Part shown: positions 18,001 to 28,976 of the stretch, in pieces
Numbering within the stretch: position 1 is the first letter of the stretch
How the letters are laid out: every line of letters begins with the position of its first letter
Assembly (NCBI GenBank): GCA_020444275.1
Contig: JAHLLG010000001.1
Span: 248,001 to 312,000 of the forward strand
DNA from: Bacteroidota bacterium
Lineage (GTDB): Bacteria; Bacteroidota; Bacteroidia; Bacteroidales; UBA12077
Length of the DNA: 64,000 bases
Direction of reading: 5' to 3'
Program-made: the position numbers and the translations under genes
Notes under the pieces: generated by a model
Seen by the model: only the letters and a program-made list of their open reading frames with translations
Databases searched by the model: none
What the model was told of the DNA's origin: nothing

Positions 18001-18948
18001 TTATATCCAGTCTTCCGAAAGTATTTCACCCGAAATACTAACTGTTATTGTTTTAATTGGTACTTTTCGCGACGCTTCCTGCACAGCTAACTGTGCCATT
18101 TGTAATATGCCACCACAACAGGGTACTTCCATTTTCATTACCGTAATAGTATTTACCTTTGCATCATCGATAAGCCCAACCAGTTTGTTGATATATATAT
18201 CTTTATTTGAATCTAATTTAGGGCAGGCAATTGCTAGTGATTTCCCTTTTAAAAATGTACTATGAAAATTACCTAAAGAAAAGGCAACACAATCTGCTGC
18301 TAATAAAAGATCTGAATTCTGAAAATAAGAAGCAGCCGGATTGATCAAATGCATTTGCACAGGCCATTGTCTTAGTTCAGACGGAACATCTTCAACCGAA
18401 ATGTCATGACCTCTTTCAGGTTTATTAATTTCTCTTGCAGCAGACCCCGGGCATCCACCTCCCATAATATTGTGCACAGCATTATGAGAATGATGTGCAT
18501 GTTTTTCTTCATGTCCACCACACCCGCAATTACTTGACTCTTGTTCTGCTTGTTGTTGTGATCCGTTGTGAACAATAGCTGTTACTTCGTCAATGTCAAA
18601 TGAAATATTTTCTTTATTTTCTTGCATCCAGCGAACGCCTTGTTTAAGATAACCAAATTCTTTATGATCTTTAAGATGGGTTAAATGAGCAATTACCGTG
18701 TTCTTGCCTTTAGTTACCATTTCTTTAATCACAGCAATTTCATCGTATGGTTGTGCTTCTCTTTCAATGATTTCTATGGCACCTTCCGGACAGTGTCCTA
18801 TACAGGCACCTAAGCTATCGCACATTAAATCGCTAATTAATCGAGCTTTCCCGTCAATCATCTGCAATGCCCCTTCGTGGCAGTTTGGAATGCACTCGCC
18901 ACATCCGGTGCATTTTTCTTCGTCAATTTCTATGATTTTTCTTTTCAT
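18001..18948 (-). CDS. 4Fe-4S ferredoxin-like protein, putative hcp partner
   Basis: CTGCGECIPNCHEGAL and CDSLGACIGHCPEGAIEI clusters; Cys/His-rich insert (NCGCGGHEEKHAHHSH). ATG at 18948. Confidence 0.85.
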   Translation of the reverse strand: MKRKIIEIDEEKCTGCGECIPNCHEGALQMIDGKARLISDLMCDSLGACIGHCPEGAIEIIEREAQPYDEIAVIKEMVTKGKNTVIAHLTHLKDHKEFGYLKQGVRWMQENKENISFDIDEVTAIVHNGSQQQAEQESSNCGCGGHEEKHAHHSHNAVHNIMGGGCPGSAAREINKPERGHDISVEDVPSELRQWPVQMHLINPAASYFQNSDLLLAADCVAFSLGNFHSTFLKGKSLAIACPKLDSNKDIYINKLVGLIDDAKVNTITVMKMEVPCCGGILQMAQLAVQEASRKVPIKTITVSISGEILSEDWI

Positions 18949-19034
18949 TTTATAGTCTATTAATATGATATAAGAATTAAAGTAATTCAATACCAAAATA
19001 ACGAATAGAAAATGAACTGACCAAATTTTTTTTG

Positions 19035-19048
19035 ATGATTTATATCAT
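19035..19048. promoter_or_regulatory. FNR/HcpR-like dyad ATGAT-TTAT-ATCAT
   Basis: 14-bp palindrome about 90 bp upstream of the Fe-S protein start. Confidence 0.4.
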
Positions 19049-19106
19049 ATTTCCATCAATTACTGCTCGTTTATAATGGATTTAAAGGTTTTCAGGGGTA
19101 TAAAAA

Positions 19107-19130
19107 AACCGGTTTTTATAAAAACCGGTT
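19107..19130. terminator. rho-independent terminator downstream of rrf2-type regulator
   Basis: AACCGGTTTTTATAAAAACCGGTT. Confidence 0.75.
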
Positions 19131-19151
19131 CAGGAATTGGTAGAAAATATT

Positions 19152-19550
19152 TTATAGATACTTGTCAACGGTTTGATCTTTGAGATACTTTTTAAAATCA
19201 GTGGTCATTTTATTGGTAACGTTATTCATTAAACATTTATCAAAAGGACAAATTTGTTTACCCATTGGGCAAGCGCTAACTTCAATAGGACCCTCTATCG
19301 CTTCGTATAATTCAAGAAAATTAATATCTTCAGGCTTTCTTTTTAAAACAAATCCACCACTGGGACCGCGTTGAGAAGTTAAATAACCTGCTTTTACCAA
19401 ACGCTGCATTACTTTAGCAACGTGATGTTTTGATGTATCGGTACGCTCTGCTATTTTTAATACGTTTAATCCTGATTTTTCCTGGGCAATTAAGATAACA
19501 CCATGTAATGCAATTGATGCTGCCTCTGATAAAGTAAATACTTTTGCCAT
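19152..19550 (-). CDS. Rrf2 family transcriptional regulator
   Basis: LSEAASIALHGVILIA...TSKHHVAKVMQRLVKAGYLTSQRGPSGGFVL; C-terminal Cys set ACPMGKQICPFDKCLM. Confidence 0.92.
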   Translation of the reverse strand: MAKVFTLSEAASIALHGVILIAQEKSGLNVLKIAERTDTSKHHVAKVMQRLVKAGYLTSQRGPSGGFVLKRKPEDINFLELYEAIEGPIEVSACPMGKQICPFDKCLMNNVTNKMTTDFKKYLKDQTVDKYL

Positions 19551-19764
19551 ATTTCGGTAATTAGATAATTTAGGTATTTAAATGCTCAAAATTACGAAAT
19601 ATTTTTTATCAACAGCCATTTTTTTATAAAATATTGATAACTGTAGAGTTCAAGTTTTGTTTAATACTTAACACTATAAATTGTTAAATACAATTGATTA
19701 ACAAATTCACTTTATGATTATTCATTGATTATTTTTACCATATAAATTGGAAAAAAATAGAATA

Positions 19765-20559
19765 ATGAAGCAATATCTTGATTTACTAGATCATGTATTA
19801 AATAATGGCACTAAAAAAGAAGATCGTACAGGGACAGGAACCATAAGTACTTTTGGTTATCAAATGAGGTTTAATTTGCAGGATGGTTTTCCTTTATTAA
19901 CCACAAAAAAACTTCACCTAAAATCGATTGTTTATGAGCTGCTCTGGTTTTTAAATGGCGATACCAATATAAAATATCTAAATGAGCATAAGGTTAGAAT
20001 TTGGGATGAATGGGCAGACGAAAACGGAGATTTAGGTAACATTTATGGTTATCAGTGGAGGTCGTGGCCAGCACCTAATGGAGAATCAGTTGATCAAATA
20101 TCTCAAATTATTAATTCCATAAAGAATAATCCTGATTCACGCAGACATATTGTAAGTGCATGGAATGTAGCCGATTTAAAAAATATGGCATTGCCACCAT
20201 GTCATATTTTGTTTCAATTTTATGTGGCCGATGGAAAGCTATCCTGTCAGCTGTATCAGCGCAGTGCCGATATATTTTTAGGAGTACCATTTAATATTGC
20301 ATCCTATGCGATTTTATTAAAAATGGTTGCTCAGGCAACAGACCTGGAACCCTATGAATTTATTCACACGCTTGGCGATGCACATATTTATTTAAATCAC
20401 GTTGAACAGGTAAAACTGCAATTAACAAGAGAACCAAGATCTTTACCAAATCTTAAAATGAATCCTGATAAAAAAGATATCTTCTCTTTCGAATTTGATG
20501 ATTTTGAATTAGTAGATTATGATCCACATCCACATATTAAGGGTGCTATTTCGGTTTAA
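19765..20559 (+). CDS. thyA: thymidylate synthase
   Basis: [67 protein letters not shown]. Confidence 0.97.
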   Translation: MKQYLDLLDHVLNNGTKKEDRTGTGTISTFGYQMRFNLQDGFPLLTTKKLHLKSIVYELLWFLNGDTNIKYLNEHKVRIWDEWADENGDLGNIYGYQWRSWPAPNGESVDQISQIINSIKNNPDSRRHIVSAWNVADLKNMALPPCHILFQFYVADGKLSCQLYQRSADIFLGVPFNIASYAILLKMVAQATDLEPYEFIHTLGDAHIYLNHVEQVKLQLTREPRSLPNLKMNPDKKDIFSFEFDDFELVDYDPHPHIKGAISV

Positions 20560-20630
20560 GGTTAATTAATGATTTGGTAAGAATGTATAGGGTTAATAAA
20601 TGAGAAAATGATTAAATGATAAAATCAGTG

Positions 20631-20675
20631 TTTATCAGCGATTTGTGATTTCACAATCTGTGTTATCCGCGTTCT
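20631..20675. repeat. degenerate intergenic repeat (copy 1)
   Basis: tttatcagcg...aatctgtgttatccgcgttct; related to the sequence at 52474-52521. Confidence 0.45.
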
Positions 20676-20691
20676 AAAAAAAATATTTACT

Positions 20692-21177
20692 ATGATTTCA
20701 ATAATAGTAGCTGTAGCAGAAAATAATGTAATAGGAAAGGATAATAGCCTCATATGGCATTTACCGCGAGATTTAAAACATTTCAAAGAAACAACTTCAG
20801 GTCATTATATCATTATGGGGCGTAAAACATTTGAATCGAATGGTCGACCATTACCCAATAGAACAAATGTGATCATAACTCGTGATAAAAATTACAAAGC
20901 AGAAGGTTGTATTGTTGTTCATTCTTTGGAAGATGCCATAAAGGAAGCAAAAGAAGATTCTGAAGCATTCATCATTGGGGGAGGAGTAATTTATGAAATG
21001 GCCATGCCATTGGTTGACAGAATATACCTGACTAAAATTCACCATAAATTTGAGGGGGACACATACTTTCCCGAGATTAATATGGATGAGTGGGAGGTAA
21101 CTGAAGAACGCTTCTTCGAGATTGATGAGAAAAACAAATATCCTTTTACGATTCTTACATTGGATAGAAAGAAATAA
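20692..21177 (+). CDS. folA: dihydrofolate reductase
   Basis: MISIIVAVAENNVIGKDNSLIWHLPRDLKHFKETTSGHYIIMGRKTFES. Confidence 0.96.
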   Translation: MISIIVAVAENNVIGKDNSLIWHLPRDLKHFKETTSGHYIIMGRKTFESNGRPLPNRTNVIITRDKNYKAEGCIVVHSLEDAIKEAKEDSEAFIIGGGVIYEMAMPLVDRIYLTKIHHKFEGDTYFPEINMDEWEVTEERFFEIDEKNKYPFTILTLDRKK

Positions 21178-21181
21178 AAAA

Positions 21182-21202
21182 ACAGTCACTCGAAAGTGAC
21201 TG
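21182..21202 (+). terminator. rho-independent terminator
   Basis: CAGTCACT cgaa AGTGACTG hairpin after folA. Confidence 0.75.
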
Positions 21203-21248
21203 CCTTTGACTTGTAAACCGAGAGTCGGATTTTTATTTGAATTAAAAT

Positions 21249-22469
21249 TTATGCTGCTTTTAGTCGTTGGATATTTGTTTTACCCATTTTTTCTTTGGCG
21301 TATTCCAACGTAATATTAATTTCTTTTTCGTCACTTGATGGCATGTCGAACATTACGTCCATCATAATTGCTTCGCATATTGATCGCAATCCTCGTGCAC
21401 CTAATTTAAACTCAATAGCTTTTTCTACAATATAATCCAGCACTTCATTTTCAAATGTTAGTTTTACACCATCCATCATGAATAGCTTCTCATATTGCTT
21501 GATAATGGCATTTTTAGGTTCGGTTAAAATCCTGCGCAATGCTTCTTTATGCAATGGATTTAAATAGGTTAAAACAGGTAATCGTCCAATAATTTCGGGA
21601 ATCAATCCAAACGATTTTAAATCCTGCGGAGCAATATATTGCAATAAATTATCTCTGTCTATTTGTTCTTTTTCACGACTTGCTGAGTAACCAACAACCT
21701 GAGTGTTTAATCGTTGTCCGATTTTACGTTCAATTCCGTCGAAAGCTCCACCGCAGATAAATAAAATATTTTTGGTGTTTACTGCAATCATTTTCTGATC
21801 AGGGTGTTTACGACCACCTTGTGGTGGAACATTAATTACTGATCCTTCCAGCAACTTAAGTAATCCTTGCTGAACGCCTTCACCTGAAACGTCTCGGGTA
21901 ATGGAAGGATTGTCGCTTTTACGTGCAATCTTATCAATCTCATCAATAAAAACTATGCCTTTCTCTGCTGCTTCGGTATTATAATCTGCTACCTGAAGTA
22001 AACGGGTAAGAATACTTTCGATATCTTCTCCTACATATCCGGCTTCTGTTAAAACAGTCGCATCAACTATTGTAAACGGGACATGCAACATTTTTGCAAT
22101 CGTACGTGCCAGTAAAGTTTTTCCGGTACCTGTTTCTCCAACCAGAACAATATTTGATTTTTCAATCTCAATATCTTCGTTATCTTTTTTGTTGGATTGT
22201 AGTAATCTTTTATAGTGATTATATACAGCTACCGAAAGATATCGTTTAGCTTCTTCCTGTCCAATTACATACTGATCCAGAAAATCTTTGATTTCAACAG
22301 GTTTAAGCAATTCAATTTCATTTACATCAAAATCGCTCTTTTTCTGAAGCTCTTCAAGAACAATATCATGTGCTTGCTCAATGCATCGGTCACAGATATG
22401 TCCAGACAAACCTGCTATTAAAAGATTCGTATCTTTTTTATCTCTCCCACAAAATGAACATTTATCCAT
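21249..22469 (-). CDS. clpX: ATP-dependent Clp protease ATP-binding subunit ClpX
   Basis: [26 protein letters not shown] zinc finger; [28 protein letters not shown]. Confidence 0.98.
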   Translation of the reverse strand: MDKCSFCGRDKKDTNLLIAGLSGHICDRCIEQAHDIVLEELQKKSDFDVNEIELLKPVEIKDFLDQYVIGQEEAKRYLSVAVYNHYKRLLQSNKKDNEDIEIEKSNIVLVGETGTGKTLLARTIAKMLHVPFTIVDATVLTEAGYVGEDIESILTRLLQVADYNTEAAEKGIVFIDEIDKIARKSDNPSITRDVSGEGVQQGLLKLLEGSVINVPPQGGRKHPDQKMIAVNTKNILFICGGAFDGIERKIGQRLNTQVVGYSASREKEQIDRDNLLQYIAPQDLKSFGLIPEIIGRLPVLTYLNPLHKEALRRILTEPKNAIIKQYEKLFMMDGVKLTFENEVLDYIVEKAIEFKLGARGLRSICEAIMMDVMFDMPSSDEKEINITLEYAKEKMGKTNIQRLKAA

Positions 22470-22526
22470 TATTTCTTCCGATTAATTATTCAGTGCAAAG
22501 TTACAGCATAAATTAGAATAAAAAAA

Positions 22527-22546
22527 CCGCATTTTGATTAATGCGG
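22527..22546 (-). terminator. terminator downstream of clpP
   Basis: CCGCATT ttgatt AATGCGG with flanking A-tract on the plus strand. Confidence 0.65.
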
Positions 22547-22570
22547 CTTAAATTTATGTTAATGTAATAC

Positions 22571-23254
22571 TTACTTTTTGTTGTTGTGCCTTACAAGCAC
22601 TTCGTCGATCATTCCATATTTTTTTGCTTCTTCTGCTGTCATCCAGTAATCACGATCTGAATCTTTTTCAATTTTTTTGAATGTATTTCCACTGTGTTTT
22701 GCTAAAATATCATACAACTCTTTCTTTAACTTCAGGATTTCCCGTGCTGTAATTTCTATGTCGGCAGCTTGTCCCTGAGCACCACCCATTGGCTGATGAA
22801 TCATAATCCTTGAATGCGTTAAAGCAGAACGTTTACCTTCTGCTCCGGCAGCGAGTAAAACAGCACCCATTGAGGCGGCCATTCCTGTACAGATGGTTGC
22901 AATACTCGGGCTGATATACTGCATCGTATCATAGATTCCTAAACCTGCATGAACACTACCTCCAGGGGTATTCATATATACCTGAATATCTTTAGAAGGA
23001 TCAGTCGATTCAAGGAATAGTAATTGGGCCTGTATAATATTGGCAACATCATCAACGATTGGAACACCCAAAAAGATAATTCGATCCATCATTAAACGGG
23101 AAAAAACATCCATCTGAGCAACATTCATCTGGCGCTCTTCAATAATGGTTGGTGAAATATAATTGTTGTATGCAGATGCATATCTTTCTAAAGACATGCT
23201 ACTTATACCAATATGTTTATTTGCATATTTTTTAAATTCGTCTTTCGGAATCAT
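22571..23254 (-). CDS. clpP: ATP-dependent Clp protease proteolytic subunit ClpP
   Basis: [58 protein letters not shown]. Confidence 0.97.
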   Translation of the reverse strand: MIPKDEFKKYANKHIGISSMSLERYASAYNNYISPTIIEERQMNVAQMDVFSRLMMDRIIFLGVPIVDDVANIIQAQLLFLESTDPSKDIQVYMNTPGGSVHAGLGIYDTMQYISPSIATICTGMAASMGAVLLAAGAEGKRSALTHSRIMIHQPMGGAQGQAADIEITAREILKLKKELYDILAKHSGNTFKKIEKDSDRDYWMTAEEAKKYGMIDEVLVRHNNKK

Positions 23255-23329
23255 AATAATCAATTTTTAAATTAATAAGTGATAAAGTTAGTTAAAATTG
23301 ACTGAACTTGTATTTAATCTAAATGAAAA

Positions 23330-23354
23330 AGTCGCATTAATGAATAACGCGACT
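23330..23354 (-). terminator. terminator downstream of tig
   Basis: AGTCGC...GCGACT hairpin with T-run on the minus strand. Confidence 0.6.
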
Positions 23355-23382
23355 CTTAAAATATTGTTTTGATTCTAAAGAA

Positions 23383-24765
23383 TTATTTCTTCTTCTTTTC
23401 AGATTTCTTTTGTTCGTCTTCCCAAAGTTTTTGGAAATCTTCAACAGATATTTCTTTAATATCTAATTTTATCGAATCTTTGATGAATTCCAGCACTTTA
23501 TCTTCGAATTTTTTCTCATAAAGTTTTCTTCGTTCTTCATCTTTTTTAAGAATTTCTTGAGCATATTGAGCTAATTGCTCATCTGGAAGATTTGCTAAAC
23601 CGTACTGTGCAAACTGCGCCGCAGTTACCTCTTTTGCCGCTTCTAAGATGTCTTCTTCTTCAACTTTAATCTCGTTTTCTTTAATGATAGCATCTTTAAT
23701 TAACTGCCATTTTAGATCTTCTTCAAACTTAGGAAATTCTTCCTCAATTTGTTCCGGAGTGAATTTGCCTTCGTTAACAGCAATTAACCAACGCTTAAGA
23801 AACTCGGTTGGTAATTCAGGATCAAATTTCTTAACAAATTTTTCTTTGGCATCAATTAAGAAACGATAATCTGTTTCGCGAACGAAGTTATCTTTAATTT
23901 CTTCGGTTAATTTTTCTTTAAATTCTTTATCTGTTTTTACCACATCTTTTCCAAAAGCTTTATCGTATAGCTCCTGATTGATTTCTGCTTTCTCGAAACG
24001 TTGCACCTTAAGAATCTCAAAGTTAAAATCACCTTTTATATTTTTGGCAACTTCTTTATCTACCTTTAACATAGAAGCAATTTCAGAATCGCTTGGATAC
24101 GCTTTGCGAACATCTAATTTGATGGTGTCGCCAGCTTTATGACCTGCCATTGCTTTCTTGATCTCTTCGTTTTTAATATATTCAATGGTAATTTTTACCT
24201 CTTCGGCCTTAATACCACCTTCTTTAACATTACCTTCTTCATCAAGCTCAACGAAGTTACCTGTTAACATTTCGTTATCGGTAGTTTCTTCCACATCCTT
24301 AAATTCACCAAAACGGCGAGCATAATTATCGATATGTGTTTCCAATAATTTATCGTCAACTTTTATTTCGTAATAAGGAACCTTGTCCTTTTTCGATAAC
24401 TTAACATCTACCTCTGGAGCCAAAGCCACATCGAATGAAAATTCAAATTCTGATTCGTTATCAAAATCAGCAGGTTTTTGATTTTCGGTTGGTAATGGTT
24501 CTCCAAGAATATTTAATTTCTCTTCGCGAATATAATTGGTAAGCGATTCAGAGATCAGTTTGTTCACTTCCTCCACTAAGATTCCTTTACCGTACATTTT
24601 TTTAATTAATCCGGTAGGAACTTTTCCGGGACGGAATCCATCAATACGAGCTTTCTTACGATAATCCTTAAGTACATTCTCTACTTTTTCTGCATAATCT
24701 TTCTCCGAAATGTTAACCTTAAGTACCGCAGTTAAATCACCAGTTTTCTCTTTAACTATGTTCAT
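23383..24765 (-). CDS. tig: trigger factor
   Basis: MNIVKEKTGDLTAVLKVNISEKDYAEKVENVLKDYRKKARIDGFRPGKVPTGLIKKMYG. Start moved to 24765 because the track's extension runs through a tRNA. Confidence 0.95.
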   Translation of the reverse strand: MNIVKEKTGDLTAVLKVNISEKDYAEKVENVLKDYRKKARIDGFRPGKVPTGLIKKMYGKGILVEEVNKLISESLTNYIREEKLNILGEPLPTENQKPADFDNESEFEFSFDVALAPEVDVKLSKKDKVPYYEIKVDDKLLETHIDNYARRFGEFKDVEETTDNEMLTGNFVELDEEGNVKEGGIKAEEVKITIEYIKNEEIKKAMAGHKAGDTIKLDVRKAYPSDSEIASMLKVDKEVAKNIKGDFNFEILKVQRFEKAEINQELYDKAFGKDVVKTDKEFKEKLTEEIKDNFVRETDYRFLIDAKEKFVKKFDPELPTEFLKRWLIAVNEGKFTPEQIEEEFPKFEEDLKWQLIKDAIIKENEIKVEEEDILEAAKEVTAAQFAQYGLANLPDEQLAQYAQEILKKDEERRKLYEKKFEDKVLEFIKDSIKLDIKEISVEDFQKLWEDEQKKSEKKKK

Positions 24766-24798
24766 TACTAATCTGTTTGAGAATTTATAAATTTTAAA

Positions 24799-24842
24799 AA
24801 ACCGCCAAACCACCGATTCTGTTCGATAGTTTGAGCGGTTTG
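24799..24842 (-). terminator. hairpin downstream of tRNA-Leu
   Basis: AAACCGCCAAAC...GTTTGAGCGGTTT imperfect stem. Confidence 0.5.
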
Positions 24843-24851
24843 TCTCGTTAG

Positions 24852-24933
24852 TGCGGATGAAGGGACTCGAACCCCCACGCCCGAAGGCACTAGATCCTAA
24901 GTCTAGCGCGGCTACCAATTACGCCACATCCGC
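24852..24933 (-). tRNA. tRNA-Leu (anticodon TAG)
   Basis: Minus strand GCGGATGTGGCGTAATTGGTAGCCGCGCTAGACTTAGGATCTAGTGCCTTCGGGCGTGGGGGTTCGAGTCCCTTCATCCGCA; acceptor GCGGATG/CATCCGC, long variable arm, TTCGAGTCC T-loop. Confidence 0.95.
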
Positions 24934-25057
24934 AAAAGTGAGTGCAAATATAAATCATTTTTTTTGATTACCCAGAATATTTAAAAAAAAATTGAATGAA
25001 TATTATGCTATTCGACATATATCATTTTCAAATCATAATAGTTGATTTTTTATAACC

Positions 25058-25621
25058 TTAAAGTTGATTTTCGATATAAAATCCCATTTTATCGGGATGA
25101 TCTGAAACCATAGTGTTTTTATCCATTTTCCGGAGCATAAACAGTGCGATAATATCTCCGCCTGCAGCCCAGGAAAAGAAAATCCCTACTGCTAAATATA
25201 AACCATTTCCTAAAATTAATCCTGCAATTCCCGGAATAATTCCCATGACAATTAATGGCATGGCACCACCTAATCTGTAGTGTTTAACTTTTAATGGTTC
25301 TTTACAATGACAATATGGAGTAAAACTATTGATTCCAAATTTAATGGATTTGAATCCTTTTTTTGCAAAAATTGCCCATGTAATACCATGTAAAAACTCA
25401 TGAATAATGATACCAAGTATAAATACAACTACGAAATATTGAACAAACTCTTTTCTACCAGATTCGAATGTTTGATAATCCCAAATTAAGATGAAAGGAA
25501 TGAGATAAAGGACAGTGATAGGTAGTATTAGAAAAATAGCATAAAGATTTACTTTCCCAAGTTCAAGGGTATATTCTTTCCTATTTTCTGTTATATTTTG
25601 CATTAAAAAAAATAAGATCAA
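25058..25621 (-). CDS. DUF3267-like integral membrane zinc-metalloprotease family protein
   Basis: HExxH in GIIIHEFLHGITWAIFAKKGFKSIKFG; multiple TM segments. Confidence 0.7.
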   Translation of the reverse strand: MILFFLMQNITENRKEYTLELGKVNLYAIFLILPITVLYLIPFILIWDYQTFESGRKEFVQYFVVVFILGIIIHEFLHGITWAIFAKKGFKSIKFGINSFTPYCHCKEPLKVKHYRLGGAMPLIVMGIIPGIAGLILGNGLYLAVGIFFSWAAGGDIIALFMLRKMDKNTMVSDHPDKMGFYIENQL

Positions 25622-26377
25622 CTAGTCATTAATACCAATTGTTCTTAAGTCGAAGTTTTTACCTAAATAAACTCTTCTTACTTGCTCATCTTCTGCAAGC
25701 TCTTTTGCATTACCTGCTTTTAATATGGAGCCTTCAAAAAGTAGGTATGCTCTATCTGTAATCGTTAATGTTTCATGAACATTGTGGTCAGTTATTAATA
25801 TACCGATATTTTTTTCTTTTAGTTTAGCAACTATTTCCTGAATATCTTCAACCGCAATTGGGTCTACTCCTGCAAAAGGCTCGTCTAGTAGTATGAATTT
25901 TGGTTTTATGGCCAGTGCACGGGCAATTTCAGTTCTTCTTCGCTCACCACCCGAAAGTTGAATACCAAGACTTTTACGGATCTTTTGAAGACCGAACTCA
26001 TCCAGTAAATTTTCAAGTCTTTCACGCTGTTCTTCTTTCGACATATCAGACATTTCCAGAACTGCCTTGATATTATCTTCAATGCTTAATTTTCTGAAAA
26101 CCGAAGCTTCCTGCGCAAGATAACCTACGCCTTTTTGAGCTCTTTTATAAACTGGTTCTTTGGTTATATCTTCATTGGCAAGATAAATTTTACCTGAATT
26201 TGGAGTAACCAATCCTACAATCATATAAAAGGTTGTTGTTTTTCCTGCTCCATTAGGACCTAGCAATCCAACAATTTCTCCTTGTTCAACTTCTACAGAA
26301 ACACCTTTTACTACAGTTCTTGACCGGTATTTTTTTACTAAGGTATCTGTACGCAGTTTAATCTTATCTTGACTCAT
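25622..26377 (-). CDS. lptB: LPS export ABC transporter ATP-binding protein
   Basis: [65 protein letters not shown]. Confidence 0.95.
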   Translation of the reverse strand: MSQDKIKLRTDTLVKKYRSRTVVKGVSVEVEQGEIVGLLGPNGAGKTTTFYMIVGLVTPNSGKIYLANEDITKEPVYKRAQKGVGYLAQEASVFRKLSIEDNIKAVLEMSDMSKEEQRERLENLLDEFGLQKIRKSLGIQLSGGERRRTEIARALAIKPKFILLDEPFAGVDPIAVEDIQEIVAKLKEKNIGILITDHNVHETLTITDRAYLLFEGSILKAGNAKELAEDEQVRRVYLGKNFDLRTIGIND

Positions 26378-26507
26378 GATCTTGATTTTTTTGCAAATGT
26401 ATATATTTTATTATAAAAACTGTTTTTAGGAAATAATGTTGTCTTAAATTTAGCCTGACATATGTTTTAAACATTATATTTCCCAAGATTCATGAAATAA
26501 CAACAAG

Positions 26508-28976
26508 CTAGAATACCACCTGTACACCCACTCTTAATCCAAATTTTTGAATATTATCATGTTGCAGATGCGTTAAACGCCACATGGCATCAATTCGTAT
26601 TAACTTTAAAATATTTTCAATACCAATACTAGCTTCTGCATAAGGATCATTTAATTCATATAATCCATCGGGGAAATCCATAATACTTTGATGTTTATCG
26701 CTTAAATTGCCAATAACTCCTTTAGCTGATACCACCTCTCTCCATTTAAGTTTTCGCATCAATGGTATTTTGTTTAGGAAAAGACCTTGAAAATGATGCT
26801 CAACAAAAAGACCCACATATTCGTCACTGGCGAACTCGTAGTAATTCATCATATTAAAGGCATATTTGTCCAAAGCATAGGTTTCATTTCCTTCGTGAAG
26901 TTTTAGCAAAGGATATGGAACCTCTCCAAATAACTTTCCTCCATCCACAATAAATCTGGTATAACCGAACAAACCCATAGGGACTTTATCTTCAATACTC
27001 AGATTAATCGTATAATATTCGTATTCGCTACTGAATATATCTTTAAGCCCAGCGGTTAAATTCAATGTAAATACTGGACTATGTGTACCCAGGCTTAATC
27101 TGTTAAAGCTGCCTCGCACGAATTTCTCATTTTTAGCATATCGGGCATTTAACGTAACTTCAGAAGTGGTTATGGAGTTGAAATTTAATGTATCAGTACT
27201 AGTTGCCTTTTGGAATGGAATATACTGAGTCGATTCAATGTTTCTGTAATTATATGTAAATTTTGTGATTAATCCCTGAAACCACTCTTTTTCAAAGGTA
27301 GTGCTAAAATCATCTACCATGGTTAATTTATAATTTGGGTTTCGCCTTAGTATGGAGGTGAAAAAATTATCTTCGGTCAGAGCATTCGGACTTTGACCCA
27401 ATTGTTGAATGTCGTGTTTATATTGCATTTCAAGTGATACTCTCGGGTTTTTATCAAATAAATAGATGTAGCCAAGTCCGTATTTAAATCGGTTATCCAG
27501 ATCACCATAGGCAACGTGCGCGTTAATTTGAATATCTGTACTGAAGTTTCTGCTTGTTTCACCACCAAATCTAAATCGATTACCCTCTATTTCGTTAAAG
27601 CTATACAATTTGTAATAGGGACCAATTTGAAATAATCCAATTTCATAATGATACATCACCAACATGGAAACGATTTTTTCTATGGTTGTGTATACAGGAA
27701 CCTGTTGAATAGAATCCACCATGCTGTAAATGTTTTTCTCTTTGGGCGTAAGTTCCATTGGTCTGTTTTTATCCCAGAATTCCATATCGGTTTTTATTGC
27801 ATCTTCATCAACAATAACATCTTCTTTTAGATCTAAAATATCGGCAGGAGGAGGAGTTCTTAAATTAATGTTACTATATGCGGTCGTTTTTCTTCCAAAA
27901 AAACCTGTGGATTTATCTGAAATGTTAAAATCAAAGAACATTTTTTCGTTTTTAAGAAACCATAAACTGTCATCAACGGGAGTATATTCATATTCAGCTA
28001 CAAAATCGTTAATATAGTTTATGTTAACTTCTTTGGCCATTCTCATCTGGATTTTAACGATAGCAAATGAAGTATCGTTTACCCAGAAATCGCCTCTGAA
28101 TGTTCGTTCTTGTGTTCTTTTCGGAACGAATGAAATTTGATAGCACCATTTATTACCTATGTATGCACTATCAATTAAGTAATATTTGTAAAATAGCAAC
28201 CCAAAATCGGCAATGGGACTGACAAAACCAGGTTCAAATACCGAAACGTAATTTTCGTAGATATTAATATCCTGATACATTTTTCCGGTAAACTGAGATA
28301 AACTGGCATTTTCAAAACCCGAAATTTTTGATGCGGTTATAACTTCACGTTCTTTATCCGGATTTTTTGTGTAGTAATAATCTGATATTGTTTCAGTTAT
28401 GAAAATTGGCAGATAGGGTTTTCCGGTAACGGTCGAGGTATCAACATAATCAAAAATGAACTGAAAATCTCTAAATAACCTGTTTTGTTTGAACTCTTCA
28501 TCCACATTATTCACATCGAGCTCAATTTTATTATATAGCTGATAAGAAAAGTAATCGAACTTTGTGGGATTATGTTTCTTCTTATTGGCAATTATGTTAC
28601 GTAATATTGGATGAGCAGGGTTTTCCGTTGGTAGCACAACAATTTCTTCGAGGGCATATACATTTGGTTCTAGCTTGAAATTTAACTCCTGATAATTATA
28701 TTTATTTAATCGCTTAGTTTGTGGTTTATAACCAACAAATGATACAACTAAAGAATCATAGTTTTCTCTCGTTTCAAGAAAATATTCACCGTCCATATTG
28801 GTAATTGTTCCTATGGATGAATTCTTAAATGTTATATTGGCAAACGGAACAGGTTCATTTGTTTCTGAATCGAAAACAGATCCTCTTACTTTAGTTATTT
28901 GAGCCAGACTATTATTTCCCGGAGATAGAAAGAATGATAATAGCAGAAGAAAGATAATATAGAACTGTCGCATCAA
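26508..28976 (-). CDS. DUF5686 / carboxypeptidase-like regulatory domain outer-membrane protein
   Basis: Signal peptide, then VRGSVFDSETNEPVPFANITFKNSSIGTITNMDGEY (CarboxypepD_reg-like) and a long beta-rich C-terminus. Confidence 0.8.
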   Translation of the reverse strand: MMRQFYIIFLLLLSFFLSPGNNSLAQITKVRGSVFDSETNEPVPFANITFKNSSIGTITNMDGEYFLETRENYDSLVVSFVGYKPQTKRLNKYNYQELNFKLEPNVYALEEIVVLPTENPAHPILRNIIANKKKHNPTKFDYFSYQLYNKIELDVNNVDEEFKQNRLFRDFQFIFDYVDTSTVTGKPYLPIFITETISDYYYTKNPDKEREVITASKISGFENASLSQFTGKMYQDINIYENYVSVFEPGFVSPIADFGLLFYKYYLIDSAYIGNKWCYQISFVPKRTQERTFRGDFWVNDTSFAIVKIQMRMAKEVNINYINDFVAEYEYTPVDDSLWFLKNEKMFFDFNISDKSTGFFGRKTTAYSNINLRTPPPADILDLKEDVIVDEDAIKTDMEFWDKNRPMELTPKEKNIYSMVDSIQQVPVYTTIEKIVSMLVMYHYEIGLFQIGPYYKLYSFNEIEGNRFRFGGETSRNFSTDIQINAHVAYGDLDNRFKYGLGYIYLFDKNPRVSLEMQYKHDIQQLGQSPNALTEDNFFTSILRRNPNYKLTMVDDFSTTFEKEWFQGLITKFTYNYRNIESTQYIPFQKATSTDTLNFNSITTSEVTLNARYAKNEKFVRGSFNRLSLGTHSPVFTLNLTAGLKDIFSSEYEYYTINLSIEDKVPMGLFGYTRFIVDGGKLFGEVPYPLLKLHEGNETYALDKYAFNMMNYYEFASDEYVGLFVEHHFQGLFLNKIPLMRKLKWREVVSAKGVIGNLSDKHQSIMDFPDGLYELNDPYAEASIGIENILKLIRIDAMWRLTHLQHDNIQKFGLRVGVQVVF

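Noticed and set aside
24766-24918. N-terminal extension of the trigger factor ORF (MVAALDLGSSAFGRGG...)
   Set aside because: It is a translation through the tRNA-Leu gene and its terminator; the normal start MNIVKEK is at 24765.
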